Under the pieces are notes generated by a model that was given only the letters and a program-made list of their open reading frames with translations, searched no databases and had not been told where the DNA came from. A program made the translations under genes and the position numbers. Shown in pieces: positions 16,106-23,714 of a stretch of DNA of 64,000 bases; the stretch's first letter is position 1; each line of letters opens with the position of its first letter. Origin of the DNA: Prolixibacteraceae bacterium (GTDB lineage: Bacteria > Bacteroidota > Bacteroidia > Bacteroidales > Prolixibacteraceae); contig JAIBEY010000079.1 in the NCBI GenBank assembly GCA_019459525.1, positions 1 through 64,000 of the forward strand, given 5' to 3'.

Positions 16106-16700
16106 CAACCCAAACAAATCAATTGTTCTCATCAGTCCTTCTGATGTAATTCTGGCGGGACTGTTCGAGATATTGAAAGGCAGCATCGCCGGAGAAATTA
16201 TTCGGCTCCACCGGAGCGATGAAATTATTGATTACCCTGAAATTGAAGGAAACACGCTGGTTATTGCTACCATTGACGAGCTCGAAAAAGGTGGCGAACT
16301 GCTGCGGCAAATTCTTTCGGTCAAAGGTGCCGTTCAGTTCCTGCCCCTGCTATCTGAAATGAGTACAGCCCAACCAAATCTTTCAGTCAGTCTTTCTGAT
16401 TCTGCTGCTTTGATTTGCTACAAGGTAAACGACGTACTGAATTCTTTTGCTTCTGCTTCGATTAAAGATCCGGACACCGAACTTACCCGACGCGAAATCG
16501 AAGTGCTTCAACTGCTCACGAAAGGTTTGTCGAACAAGGAAATTGCCGATCATTTGTTCGTAAGTACCCACACGGTAATTTCGCACCGCAAAAATATTTC
16601 CGAAAAAACGGGTATTAAATCGGCATCGGGATTGACCATGTATGCTATCCTGAAAAAAATTATCGACGTATCCGATATCAATCCCGACGAACTCATTTAA
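16098..16700 (+). CDS. LuxR-family regulator paired with the hemerythrin
   Basis: 200 residues. The C-terminal GerE/LuxR helix-turn-helix (about 130-190) is clear: 'LTRREIEVLQLLTKGLSNKE', then 'VSTHTVISHRKNISEKTGI'. The N-terminal 120 residues have a receiver-like length and start ('VLISPSDVILAGLFEIL'), but I do not see the full acidic pocket and Lys of a phospho-receiver, so control may be by protein contact or another signal. It begins within the last codons of the hemerythrin gene. No histidine kinase is adjacent. Confidence 0.85.
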   Translation: MNSNPNKSIVLISPSDVILAGLFEILKGSIAGEIIRLHRSDEIIDYPEIEGNTLVIATIDELEKGGELLRQILSVKGAVQFLPLLSEMSTAQPNLSVSLSDSAALICYKVNDVLNSFASASIKDPDTELTRREIEVLQLLTKGLSNKEIADHLFVSTHTVISHRKNISEKTGIKSASGLTMYAILKKIIDVSDINPDELI

Positions 16701-16852
16701 ACTTTGGAAAAGTTGACTGCTTTCCATATTTTTGCAAGCTAATTGCTCTTCAGGATAATCGTCTTAGTACAGAATGAGCTGTTTGTTCCTGAAAATCTTA
16801 AACCCGCAATCCGGACATGAAGCTAACTTTGAATTTGAAAATTGAAACTCCA

Positions 16853-18031
16853 ATGAAAAGAGTAGTAATAGGATTGTCGGGGGGCGTTGATTCGAGTGTT
16901 GCAGCTTATTTGCTGAAACAACAGGGCTACGATGTCGTGGCGCTGTTTATGGTAAACTGGCACGACCGTACCGGTACGATTACCTCGCGCTGCACCTGGG
17001 AAGATGATGCCATGATTGCCGAAATGGTGGCTAAAAAGTTAGAAATCCCTTTCCACATTGTTGATCTCAGTAAAGATTACAAACAGCGGGTAGTCGATTA
17101 TATGTTTGCTGAATACAGCAAAGGCCGCACCCCAAATCCGGATGTGCTGTGCAACCGCGAAATCAAATTCGATATTTTTCTGGAAGAATGCCTGAAATAC
17201 GATGCAGATTTTGTGGCAACAGGTCATTATTGCCGGAAGTCGGAACTGGAGAAAGACGGACAACCCATCCATCAGCTTCTGGCCGGGAAAGACAACAACA
17301 AAGATCAGAGTTATTTTCTGTGCCAATTGAACCAGTACCAACTATCGAAAGCCATGTTTCCGATCGGGCATCTGGAAAAACCACAGGTTCGCGAAATCGC
17401 ACGGATGGCCAATCTTCCGACGGCAGAACGTAAAGACTCTCAGGGGATTTGCTTTGTTGGTAAAGTTGATTTGCCTACTTTCCTTCAGCAACAACTGGAA
17501 CCCAAAACCGGTAACGTGATTGAAATTCCGGCAGAATTTATCTCGAAGAAAAAAAATATCGAAAAAACCGAAGAGAACTTCAGGAAACTTTGTTCTGCTT
17601 TCCCGTACAAACCCTGGAATGGCGAGGTCATCGGCGAGCATCGTGGCGCTCATTATTATACTGTTGGCCAACGCAAAGGACTGAACATTGGCGGTTACGA
17701 AAAACCACTTTTTGTTCTGGGGACCGATGTGGCCCGAAACATTATCTACGTGGGCGAGGGGACCGAACACCCCGGATTGTATCGCCCCGGACTTTTTGTT
17801 CCGAAGGCAGAAACACATTGGATACGGACAGATTTGACTATGAATCCGGGCGAAAGCCGAAGGTACGATCTTCGCATCCGCTACCGGCAGCCACTCGAAA
17901 AGGCGACCATTTACCAGCGAGAAGAAGGCATGTACATTATCTTCGACGAAGAACAGCGTGGAATTACTTCAGGCCAGTTTGCCGCCTGGTACGAGGGCGA
18001 CGAGTTGATCGGGTCGGGAGTGATAGCTTAA
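16853..18031 (+). CDS. mnmA: tRNA-specific 2-thiouridylase MnmA
   Basis: 392 residues from the ATG at 16853; an upstream in-frame ATG (16817) only adds a non-homologous 12-residue extension. It thiolates U34 of tRNA Lys/Glu/Gln using ATP and a persulfide. The PP-loop 'GLSGGVDSSVAA' lies at the N-terminus; 'NPDVLCNREIKF' and 'SQGICFVGKVDL' carry the two catalytic cysteines; 'YTVGQRKGLNIGG' marks the central tRNA-binding domain, and the C-terminal barrel follows. The first domain has a longer insertion ('TSRCTWEDDAM') than E. coli MnmA, as seen in Bacteroidota enzymes. Confidence 0.95.
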   Translation: MKRVVIGLSGGVDSSVAAYLLKQQGYDVVALFMVNWHDRTGTITSRCTWEDDAMIAEMVAKKLEIPFHIVDLSKDYKQRVVDYMFAEYSKGRTPNPDVLCNREIKFDIFLEECLKYDADFVATGHYCRKSELEKDGQPIHQLLAGKDNNKDQSYFLCQLNQYQLSKAMFPIGHLEKPQVREIARMANLPTAERKDSQGICFVGKVDLPTFLQQQLEPKTGNVIEIPAEFISKKKNIEKTEENFRKLCSAFPYKPWNGEVIGEHRGAHYYTVGQRKGLNIGGYEKPLFVLGTDVARNIIYVGEGTEHPGLYRPGLFVPKAETHWIRTDLTMNPGESRRYDLRIRYRQPLEKATIYQREEGMYIIFDEEQRGITSGQFAAWYEGDELIGSGVIA

Positions 18032-18115
18032 AAAAGCCAGAAGTTAGCAGGCTGAAGTTTGATCGTTGAAGTGATTATTAGCTTTTGCCTGCTGCCTTTT
18101 TACTTCTGCCTTTTT
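18031..18115. repeat. imperfect inverted repeat between mnmA and yicC
   Basis: The segment 18031-18052 (with GCCAGAAGTTAGCAGGC) is imperfectly complementary to 18087-18115 (with GCCTGCTGCC and CTTCTGCC followed by TTTTT). It could fold into a long hairpin and may end mnmA transcripts. Similar A/T-flanked intergenic repeats occur elsewhere in the window. Confidence 0.45.
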
Positions 18116-18148
18116 ACCTTATCTTTAGCAGCTAAAACCAAATAAAAT

Positions 18149-19024
18149 ATGATCAGATCAATGACAGGATTCGGGAAAACCGAATTTGAAGTAGGAAATA
18201 AAAAAATCACCCTCGAAATAAAGTCGCTTAACAGCAAACAACTCGATATCAATACCCGGATTCCGGCCATGTACCGCGAAAAAGACATTGAAATACGTAG
18301 GTTAATCTCCGAAATGCTTACCCGTGGAAAAGTTGATTTTGCGCTTTATCTCGATAACCTCGGAACCGAAAGTACTTCGCGCATCAATTCAGCCATTATC
18401 AAAGATTATTACAATCAATTGAAGGATGTTCATCAGGAATTGGGTCTGGAAATCAACGAAAACATCATGCAAAGCATCATGCGTTTGCCCGAAACCGTTA
18501 AAATGGTGTACGACGAATTGGATGAAACCGAATGGCTGATGGTTCGTGAGAATCTGGTAAAAACGCTCGACGAACTTAACCGTTTCCGCGATCAGGAAGG
18601 GTTGGCACTTAAAACTGACATTGTGACCAATATCGCCAACATTCTGGATTTACTGGCCCAGGTCGAGCCTTTTGAAAACCAGCGCATGGAAAATGTGAAA
18701 ACCAAAATAAAGGAAAGTCTGGATACGCTTCAACTGAACGGCAGTGTTGACAAAAACAGGTTCGAGCAGGAACTGATTTATTACATGGAAAAACTCGACA
18801 TCAATGAAGAAAAAGTTCGCCTGACCAATCATTGCAGCTATTTCACCGAAACAATGAACGAAGACGAACCTTCCGGACGGAAACTGGGATTTATAGCCCA
18901 GGAAATAGGCCGCGAAATCAATACACTTGGCTCAAAAGCCAACGAAAGCAACTTGCAGCGTATTGTGGTTCAAATGAAAGACAACTTGGAAAAAATCAAA
19001 GAACAAGTTTTGAACGTCCTTTAA
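18149..19024 (+). CDS. yicC: YicC-family endoribonuclease/stress protein
   Basis: 291 residues, the usual length of YicC. The start 'MIRSMTGFGKTEFE' is the family signature; the N-terminal YicC_N domain contains 'LEIKSLNSKQLDI' and 'RGKVDFALYLDN', and the C-terminal DUF1732 domain contains 'FIAQEIGREINTLGSKAN'. E. coli YicC has been linked to RNA degradation; its place next to gmk is widely conserved. It is followed by an intergenic repeat and then gmk on the same strand. Confidence 0.92.
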   Translation: MIRSMTGFGKTEFEVGNKKITLEIKSLNSKQLDINTRIPAMYREKDIEIRRLISEMLTRGKVDFALYLDNLGTESTSRINSAIIKDYYNQLKDVHQELGLEINENIMQSIMRLPETVKMVYDELDETEWLMVRENLVKTLDELNRFRDQEGLALKTDIVTNIANILDLLAQVEPFENQRMENVKTKIKESLDTLQLNGSVDKNRFEQELIYYMEKLDINEEKVRLTNHCSYFTETMNEDEPSGRKLGFIAQEIGREINTLGSKANESNLQRIVVQMKDNLEKIKEQVLNVL

Positions 19025-19060
19025 ATACCCATTTAAAATTGAGACACACGATAGACAGAG

Positions 19061-19163
19061 CGTCATTGTGAACGCAGTGAAGCAATCTGTTAATCTAAGA
19101 AAATTAAATCTGTAATTTTAAGTCTGCAAAAAGATTGCTTCGTCGTTCCTCCTCGCAATGACG
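19061..19163. repeat. dispersed palindromic element (CGTCATTG...CAATGACG)
   Basis: The left arm 19061-19088 (CGTCATTGTGAACGCAGTGA then AGCAATCT) is an inverted, slightly diverged copy of the right arm 19132-19163 (AGATTGCTTCGTCGTTCCTC then CTCGCAATGACG), with an AT-rich centre. This sequence type is a well-known interspersed intergenic repeat of Bacteroidota. No coding capacity. Confidence 0.8.
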
Positions 19164-19197
19164 AACATTGAGCCGACTTGAAACTTGAAACTTTTTT

Positions 19198-19767
19198 ATG
19201 TCCGGAAAACTCATCATATTTTCAGCACCATCAGGAGCAGGTAAAACGACTATTGTTCGTCATTTGCTCGACAAAAATTTAAACCTCGAATTCTCTATAT
19301 CGGCCACCAGCAGAGGAATGCGCCACACCGAAACCGATGGAAAAGATTACTATTTCCTAAGTCCGGAAGAATTTCGGAGTAAAATTGACAACAACGAATT
19401 TCTGGAGTGGGAAGAAGTTTATGCCGGAACCTACTACGGAACGCTGAAATCGGAAGTTGAACGAATCCGATCTGTTGGAAAGAATGTTATTTTTGATGTG
19501 GACGTGGTTGGCGGCTGTAACATCAAAAAATTTTACGGTGACGAAGCTTTGGCCGTTTTTGTACAACCGCCTTCGGTTGAAGAACTGCGTAACCGGCTGA
19601 TTTCGCGCTCGACTGATGCTCCGGAAGTGATTGAAAAACGGGTAGCAAAAGCCGCGTACGAACTGACTTTTTCCGATCAGTTTGACTGCATCATCGTTAA
19701 TGAAGATCTGGCAAAAGCTTTTGAGGAAGCAGAACAATGTATTCGAAAGTTTATTGCTGTAAAATAG
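19198..19767 (+). CDS. gmk: guanylate kinase
   Basis: 189 residues; phosphorylates GMP to GDP with ATP. Walker A 'SAPSGAGKTTIV' at residues 9-20, GMP-binding segment 'SISATSRGMR' and 'GKDYYFLSPEEF', 'NEFLEWEEVYAGTYYGT', and the lid region with 'RLISRSTDAPEVIEKR'. Length and motifs match the family closely. Downstream of yicC and upstream of nadD, on the same strand with repeats in both gaps. Confidence 0.97.
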   Translation: MSGKLIIFSAPSGAGKTTIVRHLLDKNLNLEFSISATSRGMRHTETDGKDYYFLSPEEFRSKIDNNEFLEWEEVYAGTYYGTLKSEVERIRSVGKNVIFDVDVVGGCNIKKFYGDEALAVFVQPPSVEELRNRLISRSTDAPEVIEKRVAKAAYELTFSDQFDCIIVNEDLAKAFEEAEQCIRKFIAVK

Positions 19768-19774
19768 ATAACTT

Positions 19775-19801
19775 GTCATGCTGAACTTGTTTCAGCATGA
19801 C
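19775..19801. repeat. TCATGCTGAA-type palindrome, possible terminator
   Basis: GTCATGCTGAA (19775-19785) and TTCAGCATGAC (19791-19801) are exact inverted copies around CTTGT. The sequence resembles a common Bacteroidota intergenic repeat and lies right after the gmk stop, so it may also end transcripts; only a weak T-stretch follows. Confidence 0.6.
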
Positions 19802-19818
19802 TTTATAAATAAAGAATA

Positions 19819-20397
19819 ATGATTAAAACCGGACTCTACTTTGGCTCATTCAACCCGATTCACGTTGGGCACATGGCCATTGCCAATTACATGGTCGAAT
19901 ACACCGAAATCGATCAGCTTTGGTTTGTAGTGAGTCCTCAAAATCCGCTGAAAAACAAAAAAACGCTGCTCGACGATTACCAACGGCTGGAGTTGGTCAA
20001 CCGCGCCATTGGCGACGATCTGCGGTTTCGGGCTTCGAAAGTAGAATTCAACTTGCCCAAACCTTCGTACACCATCGACACGCTGGCTTACCTGAGCGAA
20101 AAATATCCGACCCACCAATTTTTTATCCTGATGGGTTCCGACAATCTGGAAAGCATTCATCGCTGGAAAAATGCAGATGTGTTGCTCGCCAACTACGACA
20201 TTATCGTTTATCCGCGTCCGGGATTTAATCCGGAAAGTGCAACCAAATATCCGCGTGTACAGGTTGCCAACGCCCCGCTCATGGAAATTTCCTCTACTTT
20301 CATTCGCGATTCCATCAAAGCAGGAAAAGATGTCCGCCATTTTATTCCCTATCGCACCTGGGATTATTTGCAGCAAATGAATTTCTATAAAAAGTAA
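19819..20397 (+). CDS. nadD: nicotinate-nucleotide adenylyltransferase
   Basis: 192 residues; joins ATP and nicotinate mononucleotide to deamido-NAD. The nucleotidyltransferase motif 'GSFNPIHVGHMAIA' is at residues 9-22, 'SPQNPLKNKKTLL' forms the substrate loop, and 'ISSTFIRDSIKAG' is the C-terminal ISSTxxR motif. Length fits NadD. The gene follows gmk in a conserved order. Confidence 0.96.
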   Translation: MIKTGLYFGSFNPIHVGHMAIANYMVEYTEIDQLWFVVSPQNPLKNKKTLLDDYQRLELVNRAIGDDLRFRASKVEFNLPKPSYTIDTLAYLSEKYPTHQFFILMGSDNLESIHRWKNADVLLANYDIIVYPRPGFNPESATKYPRVQVANAPLMEISSTFIRDSIKAGKDVRHFIPYRTWDYLQQMNFYKK

Positions 20398-20445
20398 TTC
20401 AAATTCCAAGTTGCTCGTTGTCCTCGGAACTTGAAACCTGGAACT

Positions 20446-20474
20446 TGAAATTCATTCATATATTTCTATATTTG
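20446..20474 (+). promoter_or_regulatory. promoter of the molybdopterin operon
   Basis: TTG at 20446-20448 and TATATTTG at 20467-20474, separated by 18 nt, fit the Bacteroidota promoter pattern. Transcription would start at about 20480, exactly where the structured leader begins. Confidence 0.6.
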
Positions 20475-20481
20475 CATATGT

Positions 20482-20660
20482 ATTAAAACTCCGAGTTTTG
20501 CTGGCTAAGTTTATCGAATAAGTCACCAAAACCGATGGGTTGCAAGCGGAAACGCTTCAGCCTCCCGATTTCCGCAGTGGCGGAATGAATTTGGAAAGGA
20601 GAAAAAATGACTTCCTGCCATTCCGGCTGTCATCAAATGTCTCCTTCACGTATTTTTTAA
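20482..20660 (+). ncRNA. structured leader, candidate molybdenum-cofactor riboswitch
   Basis: The 190-nt leader of a molybdopterin operon starts with AAAACTCCGAG and contains GGGTTGCAAGCGGAAACGC, with a GCG-GAAA-CGC tetraloop hairpin, then TTCCGC/GCGGAA, and ends in a hairpin closed by AAGGAGA (20596-20602) and TCTCCTT (20640-20646), with an inner ATGAC/GTCAT stem. T6 at 20653-20658 follows, giving a possible terminator as expression platform. Position and content are what a Moco/Tuco riboswitch would show; I match it from memory of the motif, not from a covariance search. An open frame runs through the leader (ATG 20540), but the conserved protein begins at 20672. Confidence 0.6.
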
Positions 20661-20671
20661 AAGGCATTGGA

Positions 20672-21214
20672 ATGACTCTAATTTCAAGAAATATACTGTT
20701 AGTCTCTGGCTCGGGAAGGAATGTTGGCAAAACGAATTTCCTGTGCGAAGTGATTGCCCAAAATGCCAACCGGAATGTGGTTGCAATAAAAATTACACCG
20801 CACTTTCATGAACCAACTGCAGGATTGGTTTCGGTTGCTGTCTCCGAAAATTACCGTATTTTTCAGGAAACAGATGCAACTTCAGGCAAAGACAGCTCTC
20901 TGTTTTTGAGGTCAGGCGCAGCAAAAGTCTTTTACATTCAAACCACCGACATTCATCTGGAAGAAGCTTTTTCGATTACTTTAAAACAAGTAAATCCTGA
21001 TCAGCCATTTGTTACCGAATCGGCAGCTTTGCGTAGATACATTTCTCCGGGGCTTTACGTCTTTATTCAGAAAGAAAAGGAAGAAGTAAAATCTTCAGCA
21101 CTGGAAATGAAGAAACTTGCTGATGTGATTGTTTGTTCAGACGGGCAACAATATAGCCTGAATCCGAAATCAATATTGTATAATCAAACCTGGAAAATCA
21201 ATGGTATCGCTTGA
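20672..21214 (+). CDS. MobB-like P-loop NTPase of the Moco operon
   Basis: 180 residues from ATG 20672, chosen because the P-loop strand 'ISRNILLVSGSGRNVGKT' begins immediately and the upstream in-frame region is the structured leader. Walker A is GSGRNVGKT. The fold and size resemble MobB, which helps add GMP to molybdopterin, but I see only a weak match beyond the P-loop, so 'MobB-like' is the limit. It overlaps moeA by 14 bp, which indicates translational coupling. MobA is not in the window. Confidence 0.75.
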   Translation: MTLISRNILLVSGSGRNVGKTNFLCEVIAQNANRNVVAIKITPHFHEPTAGLVSVAVSENYRIFQETDATSGKDSSLFLRSGAAKVFYIQTTDIHLEEAFSITLKQVNPDQPFVTESAALRRYISPGLYVFIQKEKEEVKSSALEMKKLADVIVCSDGQQYSLNPKSILYNQTWKINGIA

Positions 21215-22376
21215 ACAAGCCCTCGAAATTGCCTTTTCGAAAGCTCAGCTATTGGGTACCGAAAGAGCAGATTTTTTACATTCGTCAGGACGCATTTTGG
21301 CCGAAGCTGTTTTTGCCGATGCCGATATGCCGCCTTTCAATAAATCGGCCATGGATGGGTATGCTTGCCGGCGTGAGGATATAGAAAAGGAACTTACAGT
21401 GCTTGAAGTTATTCCGGCAGGCCAACCGCCAAAATATACAATTGAGGCCGGTCAATGCAGTAAAATAATGACCGGTGCACAGGTTCCTGAAGGTGCCGAT
21501 ACGGTTTTTATGGTCGAATATGCCGAAGTTGTTGCATCAGATAAAGTTCGTTTTACGGGTTCGAAAACCAATTCGAACATTTGCCTGAAAGGTGAAGATT
21601 TAAAAGAAGGCGATCTGGTCTTAAATTCAGGAATTCAGCTCAAACCGCAACACATCGCCATTTTGGCTTCGGTGGGCTGTACCCGGCCTCTCGTTTACAA
21701 AACCCCAACTTTGGGAATAATTTCTACCGGATCGGAATTGGTTAATCCCGAAGAAAAACCCCTGTTGTCGCAGATTCGTAATTCAAACGGACCCCAGCTT
21801 TTTACGCAGGGTACAAAATATGGTTTTCCAGTAAAATCCTACGGAATTGTTGCAGACAACGAGCAACTGACTACGCAAATTATCGAAAAGGCCATAAACG
21901 AAACTGATGTAACTATTCTCTCCGGAGGAGTCTCGGTGGGCGATTTCGATTTTGTACCTCAGATTATTCAGAAACTCGGGTTCGAAATTCATTTCAGTAA
22001 AATCAATATCAAACCCGGACAGCACACCACTTTTGCCTCAAAAGGCAATAAATACATCATTGGCTTGCCCGGAAATCCGGTTTCATCGTTTATTCAGTTC
22101 GAAGTCTTTGTACTGCCATTTCTCCGGAAACTGATGAATTACTTACAACCAGAAATCCACCTGCCGATGCCGATGAATCATGATTTCAGCAGAAAGAGAT
22201 CGGAGAGGGAAGAATGTTTACCTGTTCAGCTAACCAATCAGAACGAGGTTCAGATGGTTGACTATCATGGATCAGCGCATATTCATGCCTATTATCAGGC
22301 TTTTGGATTTATAAATATTCCGGCAGGAAAAACCGAAATCAGAAAAGGAGAGCTCGTGCATGTTCGACCGCTTTAA
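21201..22376 (+). CDS. moeA: molybdopterin molybdotransferase MoeA
   Basis: 391 residues; inserts molybdate into adenylylated molybdopterin. MoeA_N domain (about 1-165) with 'PPFNKSAMDGYACR' and 'CSKIMTGAQVPEGADTVFMV'; MoCF domain (about 170-310) with 'LGIISTGSELV', 'RNSNGPQL' and 'ILSGGVSVGDFDFV'; 'GLPGNPVSSFI' precedes C-terminal domain IV. All key motifs are present at normal length. Overlaps both neighbours (14 bp with the MobB-like gene, 17 bp with moaA). Confidence 0.96.
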   Translation: MVSLEQALEIAFSKAQLLGTERADFLHSSGRILAEAVFADADMPPFNKSAMDGYACRREDIEKELTVLEVIPAGQPPKYTIEAGQCSKIMTGAQVPEGADTVFMVEYAEVVASDKVRFTGSKTNSNICLKGEDLKEGDLVLNSGIQLKPQHIAILASVGCTRPLVYKTPTLGIISTGSELVNPEEKPLLSQIRNSNGPQLFTQGTKYGFPVKSYGIVADNEQLTTQIIEKAINETDVTILSGGVSVGDFDFVPQIIQKLGFEIHFSKINIKPGQHTTFASKGNKYIIGLPGNPVSSFIQFEVFVLPFLRKLMNYLQPEIHLPMPMNHDFSRKRSEREECLPVQLTNQNEVQMVDYHGSAHIHAYYQAFGFINIPAGKTEIRKGELVHVRPL

Positions 22377-23157
22377 CCGATCCATCAACTACCTGCGTAT
22401 TTCGGTAACCGACCGCTGCAACCTTCGCTGCACCTATTGTATGCCCGAAGATGGCATTCGGTTGCTCGATCATTCCGATATTTTGAGCTTTGAAGAAATT
22501 GCTGATTTTACACGAATAGCCGTGGCGAACGGCATCACCAAAGTGCGGTTGACAGGTGGCGAACCTCTCGTTCGGAAAGGTATTGTTGAATTGGTTACAA
22601 TGCTCGCCTCTATCGATGGTTTGGAAGATTTATCCATGACCACCAACGGCGTTTTACTTTCAAAATATGCCGCCGATCTGAAAAAAACGGGATTAAACCG
22701 AATCAACATCAGTTTAGATACCGTAAATCCGGATAACTATTGTCGGATTACCCGGAATGGCGAACTGGCGCAGGTTCTGGAAGGAATTGAAGCCGCTCGA
22801 AAAGTCGGTTTGGAGCCAATAAAAATAAATTGTGTGCTACTCGGGCAACCCGATGATGAAACTCAGCGATTAAAAGAATTTTGCGCAACCCGCGGATTAA
22901 AACTACGTTTTATTCACCAGATGAACCTGAAAACCGGAGAATTTTCGACTGTTGAAGGAGGCGATGGCGGCAATTGCAGCAAATGTAACCGTGTCCGGTT
23001 GCTTGCGAATGGCGATATTAAACCTTGTTTATTCAGCGATTTGGCCTACAATATCCGGAAGTTGGGACATCAGGAAGCTTTGGATTTAGCTTTGGGCAAC
23101 AAACCTCGAAGCGGGACTTACAACCAATCGGGGGAATTTTATAATATTGGTGGATGA
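22360..23157 (+). CDS. moaA: short GTP 3',8-cyclase (MoaA), radical SAM
   Basis: 265 residues against the usual 320-340. It starts moco synthesis by rearranging GTP. The radical-SAM cluster ligands are Cys20, Cys24 and Cys27 ('CNLRCTYC'), with 'RLTGGEPLVRKGI' downstream. The second cluster site is kept: Cys206, Cys209 and Cys223 in 'CSKCNRVRLLANGDIKPC'. The C-terminal Gly-Gly needed by MoaA is also present ('FYNIGG'). What is missing is about 50 residues between the barrel and the second cluster, where only a short 'HQMNLKTGEFSTVEGG' remains. No frameshift is apparent, so I take it as an intact compact variant. Confidence 0.88.
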   Translation: MFDRFNRSINYLRISVTDRCNLRCTYCMPEDGIRLLDHSDILSFEEIADFTRIAVANGITKVRLTGGEPLVRKGIVELVTMLASIDGLEDLSMTTNGVLLSKYAADLKKTGLNRINISLDTVNPDNYCRITRNGELAQVLEGIEAARKVGLEPIKINCVLLGQPDDETQRLKEFCATRGLKLRFIHQMNLKTGEFSTVEGGDGGNCSKCNRVRLLANGDIKPCLFSDLAYNIRKLGHQEALDLALGNKPRSGTYNQSGEFYNIGG

Positions 23158-23262
23158 ATTGAGTTCCATGTTTCAGGTTCAAAGTTCCAAGTTGTACTTT
23201 GAAAGGGAGTTTTAGGAATTTGCAGCCAGATACTTTGAGGAAAAATCGATCATTTAAAGATT

Positions 23263-23709
23263 ATGAAAAAACTATCACATACCGACGAAAAAGGAAAGGC
23301 AAAAATGGTTGATGTCAGCCAAAAGTCTGATCAGGAACGTGAGGCTGTGGCCAGAGGTTTTATCCGGCTTCAGGCTGAAACGATTGAATTGATACGCCAG
23401 AACCAGATGAAAAAAGGTGATGTATTGACAGTAGCCGAAATTGCCGGAATTCAGGGAGCCAAACGAACCGGTGAACTGATTCCGCTCTGTCATCCGCTGC
23501 AACTCTGGAAAATTGATGTGAAATGCACGCTTCAGGAAAACGGAGTATTGGCCGAGTGTACCACGCTTTGTATTGGCAAAACCGGTGTTGAAATGGAGGC
23601 ACTTACCGGAGTGAATATCGCCCTCCTCACAGTGTATGACATGTGTAAAGCTGTCGATCAGGAAATGGTGATTGAAAATATTCACTTGGTCAGCAAAACA
23701 AAAAAATAA
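23263..23709 (+). CDS. moaC: cyclic pyranopterin monophosphate synthase MoaC
   Basis: 148 residues; converts the MoaA product to cyclic pyranopterin monophosphate. 'LSHTDEKGKAKMVDVSQK' at the start, 'LIPLCHPL' and 'MEALTGVNIALLTVYDMCKA' with the catalytic Lys region, all family hallmarks. Slightly shorter than E. coli MoaC (161). It lies 105 bp after moaA, with a degenerate intergenic repeat between them, and 5 bp before the MOSC-MogA fusion. Confidence 0.96.
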   Translation: MKKLSHTDEKGKAKMVDVSQKSDQEREAVARGFIRLQAETIELIRQNQMKKGDVLTVAEIAGIQGAKRTGELIPLCHPLQLWKIDVKCTLQENGVLAECTTLCIGKTGVEMEALTGVNIALLTVYDMCKAVDQEMVIENIHLVSKTKK

Positions 23710-23714
23710 AAACA

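Noticed and set aside
17590-18069. 159-codon frame inside mnmA on the + strand
   Set aside because: Other frame of a well-supported gene; Arg-rich composition typical of shadow frames.
20482-20660. Cobalamin or TPP riboswitch before the moco operon
   Set aside because: No B12-box or TPP-type core segments were seen; the operon content favours a molybdenum-cofactor element.
20540-20671. N-terminal extension of the MobB-like protein starting at 20540
   Set aside because: The stretch coincides with the structured leader, and conserved protein sequence begins at 20672.
22360-23157. moaA as a pseudogene
   Set aside because: All cluster cysteines and the terminal Gly-Gly are intact, the frame is uninterrupted, and both ends fit the operon.
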